Numbered from the stretch's first letter, positions 48,089 through 60,129 are shown. The stretch is 64,000 nt of DNA from Artemia franciscana (GCF_032884065.1 NW_027062617.1:248001-312000); one strand, 5' to 3'. Numbers and translations: made by a program. The notes: a model not told the origin generated them from the letters alone.

Positions 48089-48298
48089 CTATAGAGCAAA
48101 GCAAATTAGTCCATGAGCCCCATGGGTGGAAGGGCAGGGTCTATACTCTATATTTATTGAATAATTATATGGCCCAAAGCCTGAAAGAGTAAGCATAAAA
48201 TAGGTCATAAACATCAACTAACAATTCAACCAGTCAGAATACAGACCTTGCCCCACTGCCTTAAGGGCTCATAGACTAATCTGCTTTGCTCTATAGGT
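48089..48298. mobile_element. MITE-like element with ~60-bp terminal inverted repeats
   Basis: It begins 'cctatagagcaaagcaaatt' and ends with the near-exact complement. The inverted similarity extends about 60 bp inward with a few mismatches. Length is about 210 bp with no coding. 'atta' precedes and 'taat' follows, so the inverted repeat may reach a few bases further out. No clear target duplication. Confidence 0.8.
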
Positions 48299-48301
48299 AA
48301 T

Positions 48302-48773
48302 GTTCACTTGCAAGAATCACTATTCAACCAAATTTGTTTCACCAAGGGCTTCCCATAGCCAAAGAATCTTTTAAGACAAATTCAATCTCAAACTGATAAA
48401 CTGTATAATTTCCATTCTGCCAGAACGCATTTCTTCAAATCAACAGAACGTAAATGTAATATTTAACTAATGGCTCTGATTCACCAGTTCACTGGCTAGT
48501 TTAAACTTGAAAGTGAAAGTAGATAATTAGTATTAATGGATATGTAAGTTTTTTAATTATCTTTTGGCTTCCTACTATACAGAAATTATCAGTGATGACT
48601 GGAATTAGTATTTAAAATATAATTTCATTCACATTGTTTAACTCCAACTTTTCCCTCAGCCTCAAAACCCTGCCCGCTTTATGCTTTTTTAGTTTGCCCC
48701 ATGGAGGAGGAGGGTCAACCAGAAATAGATGTGCTTCTAGAATTAGCATTTCTAAGTGCTCTAAACTCGAAGC
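48302..48773. repeat. Right arm of ~470-bp inverted repeat
   Basis: Partner of 45930-46398. It starts immediately after the MITE-like element. The open frame inside is a by-product. Confidence 0.85.
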
Positions 48774-49112
48774 TATGCAATCTTTGCAAATCTTTCAGAA
48801 TAACATCATTATTAGGACTAGTGAGAATAATAATTACCATTCCTGAATCATGTAAAAGATGATTTCTTATCACTAAACAGTTTTTTTAGAAACATGTTTT
48901 CAAACTTTTAGTTACTATCTGTTATGAGCTCTTTTAGCCCCTTTAAGGGCTCAAAATGTAATTTCCCAAGAAGCAATTATTTAATTTAGAAAGAACATAA
49001 AAAGAAGCCATCAAGCAATGTATTCACTTTCATAGTAGCTAAACTATAGGAAAAGTTAATATTTACTTGAAAGTATTTAAGGGTCATAGCAGGAGCAAAT
49101 CCTGCTGTTCAT

Positions 49113-49850
49113 ATGCAACCTAATTCCATGATGGTAGCTCCTTTATTGCAAAATGAGTTGCATTTTGATGATTCTTCTTGTTCAGATACTGTACTTGAAC
49201 ATGTTGAAAAGATTTTGCAGAATCTTTCTGTTGATGAAGCTCCTGATATTGATGGTGTTTCCAATGTTGTCATGTGGGAAGTGGTTAGCCTTGTTGCTTA
49301 GCCAGTCCTCTTGATTTTCTTTTTAACCTTTGTTTAGATTCTGGTAAATGTTGTGTTACATGGAACAAGGGGTCAATAGAACCTCTTTATAAGGATCAAC
49401 TAAGGTTGGATTTAAGTAATTATTGCCCTATTTCAAACATTTAGTTTCTTCAAGAATTATGGAAAAAGTAATTGTTTATCAGGTCAAAAATTATTTTGAA
49501 AATAATAACCAGTGGCATAAGCACAGTATGGTTTTAGAAAAAATAGGTCTTTTAGTACTCAATTAATGCATACAATTAATTATTTTCAAAAGATGGCTGA
49601 CTTAGTTCAAAATAATGATTGTCTCTGTATTGACTTTTCTAAGGCATTTAAAAAAAGTTTAAGCACCTCTGCTGTTAAAAAAAAATCCAAATATTAAATG
49701 ATTCAATACAGAACTCTGGCTTGGATTACAGATTTCCTAACAGATAGGTCACATAATGTTAGGATTAGCAAGGCTTTATCTAAACATGGCAGTGTTTGAT
49801 TAGTTCCTTGGGACCAGTTTTGTTTTGTATATTTATATAAAGAGTAAAGC
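49113..49850 (+). pseudogene. Decayed LINE reverse transcriptase
   Basis: Across several frames the plus strand spells NLSVDEAPDIDGVSNVVMWE, SNYCPISN-like sequence, MEKVIVYQVKNYFENN, QYGFRKNRSFSTQL, NDCLCIDFSKAFKKSL (motif A) and WITDFLTDRSHNVRIS. Many stops and frameshifts; no catalytic YxDD box. A dead fragment in intergenic sequence. Confidence 0.8.
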
Positions 49851-49919
49851 TTTCTAGAGGCATATTTTCCCCAGTTTATGTGGCCCTTCTACAGGAAAAT
49901 TAAAATACATTGGTCAATT

Positions 49920-50100
49920 ACTACTACTGTACTACTAACAACTCACCATAGTATCAAACTACCTGAAGCCAACACAGCTGCACACACTCATCCTCCATTA
50001 GTCCATCCCAATCTATTGAAAGCTCTCCCTTTTTGTACCCTCCTAGGAAGTTCCCATTTCCCATAGATTTGTTCTTACAACATATTCCTCTATCATGATT
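49920..50100 (-). pseudogene. LINE 3'-end fragment
   Basis: Similar to 20110-20280: both contain 'cccaatctattgaaagc'-type sequence and 'cctcc.aggaagttcc.att' followed by '.cttac.acat'. It is therefore a 3' remnant of the same LINE family as 20100-22200, in the same orientation. Confidence 0.7.
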
Positions 50101-50144
50101 TAACACATTCTCAAAATGTGCTGTGCATCTCTCTTTAAAGACAA

Positions 50145-51188
50145 AGTCTTTGTAAAAAGAGGAGACTCACCAACACTGACATCTTGGTATTGAGGCAGGT
50201 GTCTCAACACTTTCAGCTGTCTGAACTGTTTTTCCACAAAAAGAAGGAAAATTCATTTCCTCTAATTCTTTTAATACAGATTGGGCCCAAAGAGTATGGC
50301 AAACTATGAGTTTTCAATACTATTTGGTTAGGTCTTTACCAATTATCCAGTTCGACTGGAATTTGTTCTACTTCCTTAAAGACATTTTAATGATTTCACC
50401 AGTCACTACGCTGCGTCTGGCGCTACTAGTTTTCAACTAAGTTCTTTTAATACAGATTGGGCCCAAAGAGTATGGCAAACTATGAGTTTTCAATACTATT
50501 TGGTTAGGTCTTTACCAATTATCCAGTTCGACTGGAATTTGTTCTACTTCCTTAAAGACATTTTAATGATTTCACCAGTCACTATGCTGCATCTGCTGCT
50601 ACTAGTTTTCAACTCCTATCTTTCCATATTAAATCGCCAAAGTTTCCACTCTTATAGTTTCCCATAATCTTTTTCTGCCCTGACACATACAAAAAAGCTA
50701 ATGCTCCTTCACTTTGTGACACATGGTGGGTTGAAAGGCTGCTTTTCTTGATGGAATAGGCAAAATGTAAAATTCTTGATGAATTATGTGAAATATGGGG
50801 GTTAAATGGGTCATCTTTCTTGAGCTTTTCACTGCTGTTGTTTGAGTACTAGGGAGCTTTTATGACAACCAGTCTGATTCAAGTCAAATTGCAAAAGCCA
50901 ACTCCTTAGTAGCAGCCATTATATAATCCCACTTCATTTTCCCTCTGATTCTTGTCAAAAAGTGACTTCAATTCAACCCTTAACTTCTGTCTCTCAACAG
51001 AAGAAAAATTTAGATCTCCTTATCTACTGTGAACATATCAATCTATGCAAGTCTGTATTAAAAGAGCTAGAGGAAGTGGATTTTCCTTCTTTTTGTGGAA
51101 AAACAGTTCAGACAGCTGAAAGTGTTTGAGACACCTGCCTCAATACCAAGATGCCAGTGTTAGTGAGTCTCCTCTTTTTACAAAGACT
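50145..51188. repeat. ~1.04-kb element bounded by ~109-bp inverted repeats
   Basis: Left arm 50145-50254 and right arm 51080-51188 are nearly exact complements, sharing 'gacacctgcctcaatacc' and 'ctttttgtggaaaaacagtt'. A third, partial arm lies at about 51308-51368 in the right-arm orientation. The interior contains a 176-bp duplication but no transposase. A non-autonomous DNA transposon is plausible. Confidence 0.8.
50266..50615 (+). repeat. 176-bp direct tandem duplication
   Basis: Copies start at 50266 and 50442 with 'ttcttttaatacagattggg' and end with 'ctactagttttcaact'. They are almost identical, differing by a few bases near 'ctacgctgcgtctggcgct' versus 'ctatgctgcatctgctgct', indicating a recent event. 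Confidence 0.92.
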
Positions 51189-51369
51189 GTTTTTTCCTTA
51201 TGCATTGAGTAGCTATGTGAAAAACTCAATATGAGATTTCCTAACCACCAAGCAACTGCATTTCAAATTCAACCTCTGTTCCCTTGTTTTATGGTTGATG
51301 CTGTTTCCTTCTTTTTGTGGAAAAACAGTTCAGACAGCTGAAAGTGTTGAGACACCTGCCTCAATACCC

Positions 51370-54300
51370 AGACATGTTTCATGATTTAATGGACCAATTT
51401 ACAAAAGAACCCTGTCTAACCTTTCTTGAAGCCCTTTGCTGGTTCAATGAGTTGTGCCATGTGGGTGAATAATGGCTGAGTTGAAAGAAATCACTACAAG
51501 ATAAATTATCAACAGCTTTGACAATTCGAAATGTGTTAACTAAGTCTAATCTATCCTGACTGTTTAGTCTAATCAAGTATTTAACTATTTAGGGTAGGTT
51601 AACCTACTGTTTAAAAGACATATATAAGGCCTAGCCTATTTGTCTATGATGGCAAAGGATTATGCCTAATTGCCTTGCTAACGTAATTTTGCCTAGTACA
51701 TATTACTAGGCCCAGGTTTGATGAGGCTAATTAACTAAGCTTAAAGAACGCCTAATTTAGTCAGACGCTAGATGGCGTTGGTTGTTTTTTTTACACTAGC
51801 GCCAGTTTCCACTCTTATAAGTTACCAATACTCTTTGGAGCAGAAGCTAATGGTTCAGTTTGTTTGGAGAAATAGAAAGAAACAGCAAATTCTTGCAAGC
51901 ATCCATATAGCATTTGAATTAAGTCAATTCAGGAGGCCTTTGCCAGGGCAAAGTTTAAATAATGCACAGCACAATGCATATAATAGGAAGTGGACACTGG
52001 TTTTGTGTCTACTTTAGTTCCTTTATACAAACAACATATGCTACTGCCTCCATCAAAGCCATTTCCAACTAACTTGTTCATGTCTAATCCAAGCCTAAGC
52101 AGAGTCTAATAATCTGCTTTGCAAGACCTACGCCAGCCAAGTCATTCACAGTGTTGGAACGCAAAAAAATTTGATGATCATCACAGAAATGGACAAAAGG
52201 AACAAGCTGTTTTTATGAAGTAACATTACTCATCCATCAGCCAATATAAAAAAAACATTTGACAATTTTTGCTCTTTTCATAAATAAGTCCCAAATTACA
52301 TTGTCATTGATGATATTGTTCTGCTCTTGAGAAGATGTATTTCATGCTTGCCACAATTTTGTGTTTCTTCAATCCATCATCGATTGCAATAACCCTCTGA
52401 ATACCCCTTCGTTTTCAACACTTTTTGAAATGAGATTACTTTTTTTCATTAAGACCTCACAGGATTAGTTCACGAAAACGTCAAAATGTAATAGCCTGGA
52501 CAATTGGTCTTAATATTTCTCAGTTTTTAATCCTTTCCTTGTGATCTTGAAAGTTTAAGTGCTGGTCAATTCAAATGATTTTTCTTCTTGTATTTTGATA
52601 AACATAATAGATTTTTGTACTGCAGTAACATGATATTATCTTTCATTGTGGTATTTGAAGTCAGCAAGAGTACCTTTAAGGTCAGTATGTGGCTTCAAAA
52701 CTCAGCATCCAAGCGTATGTTGTGAGCCTTTATTGGTCTCAGATTCACCAAATAGGAAACAGTGTTTATAGAATGCACCTTTTTTTGATGGGCTGAAACA
52801 TGAAGTCTTTTGGAACTATGTACTTTTGAAAAGACAACTTTTGTCACTATACCCTTGACATTCAAGTTAACCATTTCAGGCAACACATAGTCCTTTCCTG
52901 GTTTCCAGTGCCTACACATTTAGTCCAATGAGGGACTCCTGACAAATGTCAAGCAAGGTGATTATGGATGCAATGACTGAAGTGTTGTCTGAATTTTGGT
53001 CTATTTCATGGAAGAGATTATTAATGCGTTGGGTTAGAACTTATTCGAATGTCTTAGGCAAATTAACTTGAAAAGTTGGTTTAATTCACAAAAATATTTG
53101 AACTAAATCATTTGAGTATTTTTCAGAGATTGAAACACAAATTAGAAAATTTTTCAATCCAATGACCAATAGGCATTCTGTGTGGTTCTGCTAATCATTA
53201 TTAGTTGTGATTTTTTTTTCAAAACGGACACAGGCCTTCCTACTAAGTCCTCTTCGTTTTCTGCCAATCTGACTGTTTTTATTTTTACACGTAAGCTCTG
53301 ACGCCTTTTCCCTCAGACTATGAAAAAAACGACCTAATTATTATTTTTACGTTTTATTGAAACTTGAACTGTATTTCATAACCTTAAATTCAAAAATTAG
53401 TTTTCTGTTCTTGAAATCTTCAAAGCTGCATTAATGTCAGCCATGTTCCATATTTATTTGATTCTTACACTAATTCCGAGAGGAGATAGGAGAACTGACC
53501 TCGGAGTGGCCATTCTGCTTTCTTAGCAGAACTTAGGAGAAAGGGCTTGATTCAAAAAATGGGAAAGTGGACCAAAGCCTCAGAAGATAGGGGACAGAAA
53601 ACGCGATTTTGGTTATCCGACAATCCGTTCTTGCATACCTTGGCTCATCAACAATCTTTTTCTCTTATTCAACGAGGATTTTATGGTTCAAGTTGTTTGT
53701 CAAATTGAACAACAGTCATGCAAGCTGTATTTTTTCAGTTTGAGTTATGAGATTAGAAAGTGGGTAATTATTAGAAAGCAGCTACTGTAACTTTAGTTGT
53801 TGTATCCTTCTTTGTTTCACCCCATCTTTTATCTTCTCTTTTTATGTGTTTTGAATTTGAGGAAGAAGACCAGTTAGCCAATCAATATATTCATTGTTAA
53901 TAAATAAAAGTAAGTAAATAAATAACTAATAAATAATATATAACTATAAATATATTTAATAAATAAATAACTAAGTAAATAAAAACTCTCTGTAAAAAAA
54001 AAAAACTACTCCGCTGTGCAGCATAGCTTCTCTGATTGAGTAACAGACTTACGGCAGCCACTTTATAACTACAAAATTTTTTAGAAATTTTGCAACATCT
54101 CTGATGTATTAAAGAAAGTTGGTGTGTTACTATTGATAGGATTTACAAGTATTCTTTCAGAATTTGAAGTGAAAGTGGTATTTAAACCGTTATTGAGGTT
54201 TTCGTGTTGGTCAACATAGTTGACAATAATTGTAGATCTAATCCCTATAGAAAACTGATTGGGATGATTAGCATTGATAGAATGCTGTCATAGGGTAACT

Positions 54301-54544
54301 GCTTCATTCTTAACTTTCTATTTTTCTCAGGCATTTAAAAACGCGAAAAAGGGAAAGGCTATATAAATCTATGATAAAAAAGGCCATTCATTGAAAGAAA
54401 AAATAAAGATGAAGAGATTGTTGACAGTTTTGGGTATTTACGTATTATAGCGACCACACACACAACAAAAATTGAGCCCCATTCACTATTCACTTACGCA
54501 GCGCCATGAGGCTGCCTATGGTTTGGCCTTTTAGAGAATTAAAG
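51370..54544. other. Unassigned intergenic sequence
   Basis: No conserved coding sequence recognised. A 'tagatggcgttggttg' block at 51770 resembles the start of the insertion at 55693. A (TAAA)n-rich stretch spans about 53895-53985. Confidence 0.4.
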
Positions 54545-54559
54545 AAAAAACATTTTTTT

Positions 54560-54700
54560 CAACTGCAAGTAAGGAGCAACATTAAAGCTTAAAATGAACA
54601 GAAATTATTCCGTATATGAAGGAGGTTGTCTCCTCCTCAACGCCTCGCTCTTTATGCTAGTTCTGACTAAGTTGTGACCAAGAGTCAAACTTTAGCCTCC
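54560..54700 (+). repeat. Family A arm, single copy
   Basis: 'gtaaggagcaacattaaagc' and 'cctcctcaacgcctcgctct' match the arms at 40484, 47262 and 47800. No inverted partner follows. Confidence 0.8.
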
Positions 54701-56335
54701 ATCACTTTTGACTCTTAAAAGGGAAGTAAAACTTCTAATTTCAACCAAATGAGCCTTCTCTAAATTTTATGCAACTATCCCTTCCATAAAAACAATAAAT
54801 GCCCCCGGGTTATAACTTACAACCTTTGACCTCAAGCTCTGGGGGTTTAATTCAACCCGAAAAGCCTTGTTATATGATATTTGGACTATTTGAATAAAAT
54901 TACTCTCTCAAAATATCTCTCAGATGCATTTTGAGACAATACGACGCGTCTTCGGGGGGGGGGGGGGTAGCTGCCTCCAATCACTTTGACTCTTAAAAAG
55001 GGCACTAGAGTTTCTGATTACCAATGCAATGAGGCCCCTCTTAAGTTTTTGTGACCACGCTTTCTATAAAAACCTTATTTGCCCCAAGGCATAACTTACA
55101 ACTCTCGCCCTGAGGGCTGGGGAGTGGGTTGTCTCCCTTGAAGATATAATTTTCGGATCTTTAAACTATGTTGAACAAAATAAGTATCTCATATTTTTGA
55201 TTGGAATTGTTTAAGAAATGATGGGCATAGGGGGCATTTACCCTCTGGTCACTTTTTACTAATAGAAAGGGCACTAGTACTCTCAATTTCCAATTGAATA
55301 AGCCCTTTTTGATGTTTCTACGACAACGCTTTCTAAAAAAACCTTATATGCCCCAGGGGCATAACTTACAACCCTTGCCCTGAGGGATGTGGGTGGGGGA
55401 GTTGCCATCCTCTAAGACATAATTTTCAGGTCTTTTAACAACGTTGAACAAAATGGCTACATCAAAATTTTTATAGGAGGTATTTGGGGAAATGATGGGT
55501 GTGTGGGGGGGGAGCATTTGCCCCCTGATCACTTTCAACTATTAAAAAAGGCACTAGTCCTCTCTATGACAGTGCTTTCTATGTAAATCTTATGTGCCCC
55601 CAGGGCATAACTTATAACTCTTGCCAGGATGGTTCTGGGGGGGGGGGTGTCATCCTCAAATACAATAGTTTTTTAGTCTCAATAGTTTTTTTTGGTAGAT
55701 GGCGCTGTTGCACTAGCACAGCTGCAGAGCCCATCTACCAAGTTTAGTTCATAGTGCCCAATATATGTGTGCTGGTTCGTCAATGGCGTCACCAGTTAAA
55801 GCAGTGGCTATCCTGACAGTTTTCTGTGCCATCAGTATGTAAATTAAGTACAGGAAAGATACTTTCTTTGACCTTTCTTCACCCCTGTATACGGTGGCGC
55901 CATCTACTTTTTCGAACTTGGTGACTTTTAATCTTCTGACGAAGCCACCAGATGCTGCTACCGTCCCTTTTTAGATGTCAGCACTGTTCACAGTAGAGCT
56001 TAAACAAAGCCGAGTAATATTTTCTTCTTTTTGTGTTAGTTTGTTATTTAGCATAGTGAAGCAACGCAAATTAGCTGTTAGCTACGATGTTGTTTAAATA
56101 AACCTATCTCTCTCTCTCTCTCATACATAATTTCCGGACCTTTCAACTACGTTGAACGAAAATGGCTATCTCAAAATTTTTATTGGATGTGTTTGTGGAA
56201 ATGTTAGGCGTGAGAGGGGGGTTAGTTGGCCTCCAATTACTTTCGACTATTAAAAAGGGCACTAGCCCTTAGAATTTCCAATCAAATGAGCCCTTTTCAA
56301 AATTTCTACAACAACTCGTTCGATACAAAGTACTC
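54700..56335. repeat. Diverged ~270-bp tandem array
   Basis: About four to five units. Each contains 'cttaaaaagggcactag', 'accttatatgccccaggggc', 'ataacttacaac.cttgccctgag', a G-run, 'cataattttcaggtctttta' and 'acgttgaacaaaatggctat'. Units differ by small indels and the G-runs vary in length. The array is interrupted at 55660-56124. Confidence 0.8.
55660..56124 (+). mobile_element. Insertion interrupting the tandem array, (CT)n tail
   Basis: Array sequence stops after 'gtcatcctcaaataca' and resumes with 'cataatttcc.gacctttcaac'. The ~450 bp between begins near 'tagatggcgctgttgcacta', contains a complementary 'ggtggcgccatctac' around 55900, and ends 'aaataaacctatctctctctc'. A 3' microsatellite tail suggests a SINE-like or other short retroposon. 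No Pol III boxes were identified with confidence. Confidence 0.65.
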
Positions 56336-57720
56336 TGGTCTAAAACGACCTCCCCCCCCCCCCAAAAAAAAATACATTGTCCCAACACCGTTCTTTACTC
56401 AGGCAGTACTGTTGTGCTGCTTATGATAAAAGATACTATAGTACTTAAAATAGGGGCCCGCTAGAAATGTTTGTCAATAAGCACAAAAGTAATGAAAACG
56501 CATAAGTTATGAATTGTTAGTCTATAGTTCTTCACAACCAAGGTATATTGTTTATGCCGAAAATTACTTAGCAATCTAGCATATGTGGGTGATATGTGTT
56601 TTGTCTTTGGCAGATAGGACAAAATTCTGCAGACACGGTTTTTTGGTAGGGATAACTTTGTTGTGGACCGTTTGGGCATTTTTACATGTAATGTTAGATT
56701 AAATTCTGCTCATCAAACTGACTCAGAAAGTGACATTCTGTGTATATATGCGCCATAATCTCTAGAGATAGTTACTATTGCTTGGCAATTTAGCAAAATG
56801 AACCGCTTAAAGAAAGGTCTTTTGGGGTAGAAAAAAGCTTATCTACTTATCTAATTAAAAAGTGAAACAAAATTAATTTAATACATTTAATACAATTTTG
56901 TTCGTTTATAATAGCCATAGAATTATTGCTAAGTAACAGTAACTGCACTAAAAAGCTTTTGAAAAAAAATGTTCATTTAGTCAAATATTTTGAAGAAAAG
57001 ATGGATAATACCAATGAATCGCTAAAATGAACAAAAATGAACCAATGATCCACTTAAAAAAAAGTGTCTTTTGGATTAGAAAAAAAACTTATCTAGTCAT
57101 CTAATTAAAGAATGAGATAATACATTTCTAAATCATTTGGCACAGTTTTTCTTTGTCTAAAATACTTCTAGAATTATTGATATGTGACAGGAACTGTGTT
57201 AAGAAGCCTTTTGGATAAGAAAGGGTCAATTTAGTCAAATATATAAACAGCAAAGATAAATAATACCAGAACTTTCTGTTGTATTTTTTATTGGTTGGAA
57301 TAGAGCTTGTTGAAGAATTTCCATTTTATTATTATTTAAGTTGTACTGCTACTTTTATTGAACTTCAAACTCAGTAATAAAAGTATAATAAGAAATTGTA
57401 CAAATTGTTTGTCTGCTATACTTCTAGAATTATGGACCTTTTGTAATGCTGTAGATTTTTACTGTACAATAAAGCAAAATTAAGCTAGTTTTTTTGATAA
57501 GAAAATAGTTTTCTTAGTCAAGTAATTAAACGCCAAAGAAAAGTAATTGCCAAAAGATCCTGTAAAATACTTGTTTCACTTCCCTGATAATTGGAAATTC
57601 ATATATAAGAGATAGAAAATAGTGTTGAAAATAGATATAAAATGCTATTGAAATATTTTTTTTTAATTTTTCTGAGAACTCTAGTTCGTTAATGAAAGCA
57701 TAATAAGACAAAATAAACCT
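56336..57720. other. VPS35 upstream region
   Basis: AT-rich sequence likely to hold the VPS35 promoter, 5' UTR exon and a 5' UTR intron. No exon could be placed. A diverged direct repeat is visible (56820-57010 and 57075-57260: 'aaaaagcttatctacttatctaatta' type blocks), possibly a third copy near 57360-57530. Confidence 0.4.
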
Positions 57721-57728
57721 ATTTGCAG
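57721..57728 (+). promoter_or_regulatory. Probable 3' splice site in VPS35 5' UTR
   Basis: 'atttgcag' followed by gttt, seven bases before the ATG. The preceding pyrimidine tract is short. It suggests the only intron of this transcript lies in the 5' UTR. The donor was not located. Confidence 0.5.
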
Positions 57729-57735
57729 GTTTGAA

Positions 57736-60129
57736 ATGCCTCTAGGATCCATGGATGATCCTGATAAAATCTTGGATGAAGCACTTGCAAATGCCAAAAA
57801 CCATGGATTTCAAATGAAAAGGTCATTAGATAATGGAAAATTAATGGATGCACTAAAATATGCATCCTCAATGCTTTCAGAATTAAGAACATCGCTCCTG
57901 TCACCGAAAAGCTACTATGAGTTATATATGGTGGTTTGTGATGAACTTAGACATTTAGAAACATATTTGTCTGAAGAATTTCAAAAGGGGAAAAAGGTGA
58001 CAGACCTGTATGAACTTGTCCAATATGCTGGAAATATAGTCCCTAGGTTGTATTTGCTTATTACTGTTGGTCTTGTTTATATTAAGGTAACAATGAGTAC
58101 ACGAAAAGAGATACTCAAAGACTTAGTGGAGATGTGTCGAGGTGTGCAACACCCCCTAAGAGGTTTATTTCTTCGAAATTATTTACTTCAGTGTACACGT
58201 AACATCCTACCTGATGAAGTGACAGAAACTGAAAGTGGTTCAGGCATAGTTCAGGACTCGATTGAGTTTATTCTACTCAATTTTGCAGAAATGAATAAGC
58301 TTTGGGTCCGTATGCAACATCAAGGACACACTAGGGAACGTGAAAGGAGGGAAAAGGAACGACAAGAACTGCGTCTCCTTGTTGGTACTAATCTGGTCAG
58401 GCTTGCTCAGCTTGAAAGTGTTGATATTGAAATGTATGAAAAAGTAGTTCTTCCCGGAGTTCTTGAGCAAGTTGTCAGTTGTAGGGATGCAATTGCGCAA
58501 GAATACTTGATGGAATGTATTATTCAAGTTTTTCCGGATGAATTTCATCTGGTAACTCTGAAAACTTTCCTCCAAGCATGCGCCGAGCTCCACCCTGGCG
58601 TTAACGTAAAAGCAGTTGTGGCTGCCTTAATTGACCGGTTGAGCCAACACATTAACCGTCAGCAACTTGATGGCAAGACTGATGTAGCAGAAGATATGAA
58701 ACTGTTTGACATTTTTTCTGAGCAAATTAGTCATATAATTACTGCTCGACCTGAAATGCCTACCGAAGATGTCATTGCTCTGCAAGTATCACTAACCACA
58801 CTGGCGCTTCGTGTATACCCGGATAATATAGATTTGATTGACCACGTTTTTAAAGTAACGACTGATGCTTTGAATAGATGTAAAACGGGAAAAATTGAAA
58901 TAAGCTCTCATTTGGGAAGAGAAACGGCCAAGCTTTTACGCATCCCTATTGATAATTACAAAGATATCCTTATGCTTCTGAAACTGCAAAATTTCCCAGA
59001 GGTTATGAACCGTCTTGATTTCAATGGTAGAATTGCTGTATCAATGCATATAATAAATTGTATTCTTGACAAAGAAACTAAAATACAAACAGTAGAACAA
59101 GTGAATAGTCTGCTAACGTGTCTTGCAACAATGGTTACGGACCAAGAAGATTTTGCTCTAGATGAGGCCTATGCAGAGAGTGAAGAATTTGCCGAAGAGC
59201 AGAATACATTGTCGCGTTTGGTACAAACTTTTGAAGGAGACTCTCCCGACCAGCAATATCTAATTTTAAATTCTGCTAGAAAGCATTTCAGCTCGGGTGG
59301 AAATAGACGTATTAAATATACACTTCCTCCATTAATTTTCAAAGCTTTTGTTCTAGCAGAAACATTCTATGATGATAGGGATGAAGATCCTAACTGGGAC
59401 AAAAAGTGTCAAAAAATATTCACGTTTTGTCACCAAACTATTTTAGCCCTAATCAAAGCTGACCTGGCTGAATTGCCTCTTAGGCTTTTTTTACAAGGTG
59501 CCCTTGCAGTAAATCGTGTCCCCTTTGAAACTCAAGAAACAGTAGCTTATGAATTCGTATCACAAGCGTTTACCTTATTTGAAGATGAACTTTCTGAATC
59601 TAGAGCTCAGTTTTCAGCAATTACGCTGATTGCTGCAACACTTGAAAAAATGACCTGTTTCAGTGAAGAAAGTCACTCCACTTTGAGATCCCAATGTGCT
59701 ATGGCTGCTGCCCGTCTACTAAAGAAACCAGATCAGTGTAGAGCCATTTGTTTAGTGGCCAACATTTTTTGGTCTGGTTTTACTAAAGAAAAAACTGGTC
59801 CTCTAAAAGATGGTAAACGCGTGCTGGAATGTTTAAAAAAAGGTGTAAAAATTGCTTCTCAATGTATGGATATGGTTGTACAAACTCAGTTGATGGTTGA
59901 GCTGCTTAACAGCTATATTTTATTTTACGAAAAAGGGAATGACCAAATTAGCATAGATCATTTGAACCAGCTGATTAAAAGGGTGAAAGATGATCTTCTC
60001 CCTACACTTGAAAAATCTGAAGAAACCGATCATGTTAAAAGACATTTTGAAACCACTCTTGGTTACCTCAGGGGTCGTGTGGAATCACCTGCTGGGGACA
60101 AGCCTCCTTTTTTGGGAATATCTTTTTGA
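57736..60129 (+). CDS. VPS35: VPS35, retromer cargo-recognition subunit, single coding exon
   Basis: 797 residues from ATG 57736 to TGA 60127-60129; human VPS35 has 796. It forms the alpha-solenoid scaffold of retromer, binding VPS26 at its N-terminal end and VPS29 in its C-terminal half, and returns cargo from endosomes to the Golgi or plasma membrane. Visible hallmarks: [19 protein letters not shown] (26-44), [10 protein letters not shown] (56-65), [15 protein letters not shown] with PRLYLL at 103-108, [20 protein letters not shown] (134-153), [17 protein letters not shown] (182-198), [28 protein letters not shown]-like [10 protein letters not shown], and [20 protein letters not shown] (601-620). 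Asp617 aligns with human Asp620, mutated in familial Parkinson disease. The start fits: Gly-rich N-terminus, G at -3. No introns, stops or frameshifts interrupt the frame. The absence of introns is odd beside GLOD4 and may indicate an old functional retrocopy. Confidence 0.97.
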   Translation: MPLGSMDDPDKILDEALANAKNHGFQMKRSLDNGKLMDALKYASSMLSELRTSLLSPKSYYELYMVVCDELRHLETYLSEEFQKGKKVTDLYELVQYAGNIVPRLYLLITVGLVYIKVTMSTRKEILKDLVEMCRGVQHPLRGLFLRNYLLQCTRNILPDEVTETESGSGIVQDSIEFILLNFAEMNKLWVRMQHQGHTRERERREKERQELRLLVGTNLVRLAQLESVDIEMYEKVVLPGVLEQVVSCRDAIAQEYLMECIIQVFPDEFHLVTLKTFLQACAELHPGVNVKAVVAALIDRLSQHINRQQLDGKTDVAEDMKLFDIFSEQISHIITARPEMPTEDVIALQVSLTTLALRVYPDNIDLIDHVFKVTTDALNRCKTGKIEISSHLGRETAKLLRIPIDNYKDILMLLKLQNFPEVMNRLDFNGRIAVSMHIINCILDKETKIQTVEQVNSLLTCLATMVTDQEDFALDEAYAESEEFAEEQNTLSRLVQTFEGDSPDQQYLILNSARKHFSSGGNRRIKYTLPPLIFKAFVLAETFYDDRDEDPNWDKKCQKIFTFCHQTILALIKADLAELPLRLFLQGALAVNRVPFETQETVAYEFVSQAFTLFEDELSESRAQFSAITLIAATLEKMTCFSEESHSTLRSQCAMAAARLLKKPDQCRAICLVANIFWSGFTKEKTGPLKDGKRVLECLKKGVKIASQCMDMVVQTQLMVELLNSYILFYEKGNDQISIDHLNQLIKRVKDDLLPTLEKSEETDHVKRHFETTLGYLRGRVESPAGDKPPFLGISF

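Noticed and set aside
51770-51800. A second full copy of the 55660-56124 insertion
   Set aside because: Only the short 'tagatggcg' block is shared; the rest could not be aligned by eye.
58273-58593. Minus-strand frame inside VPS35
   Set aside because: Antisense shadow of a strongly conserved coding region.
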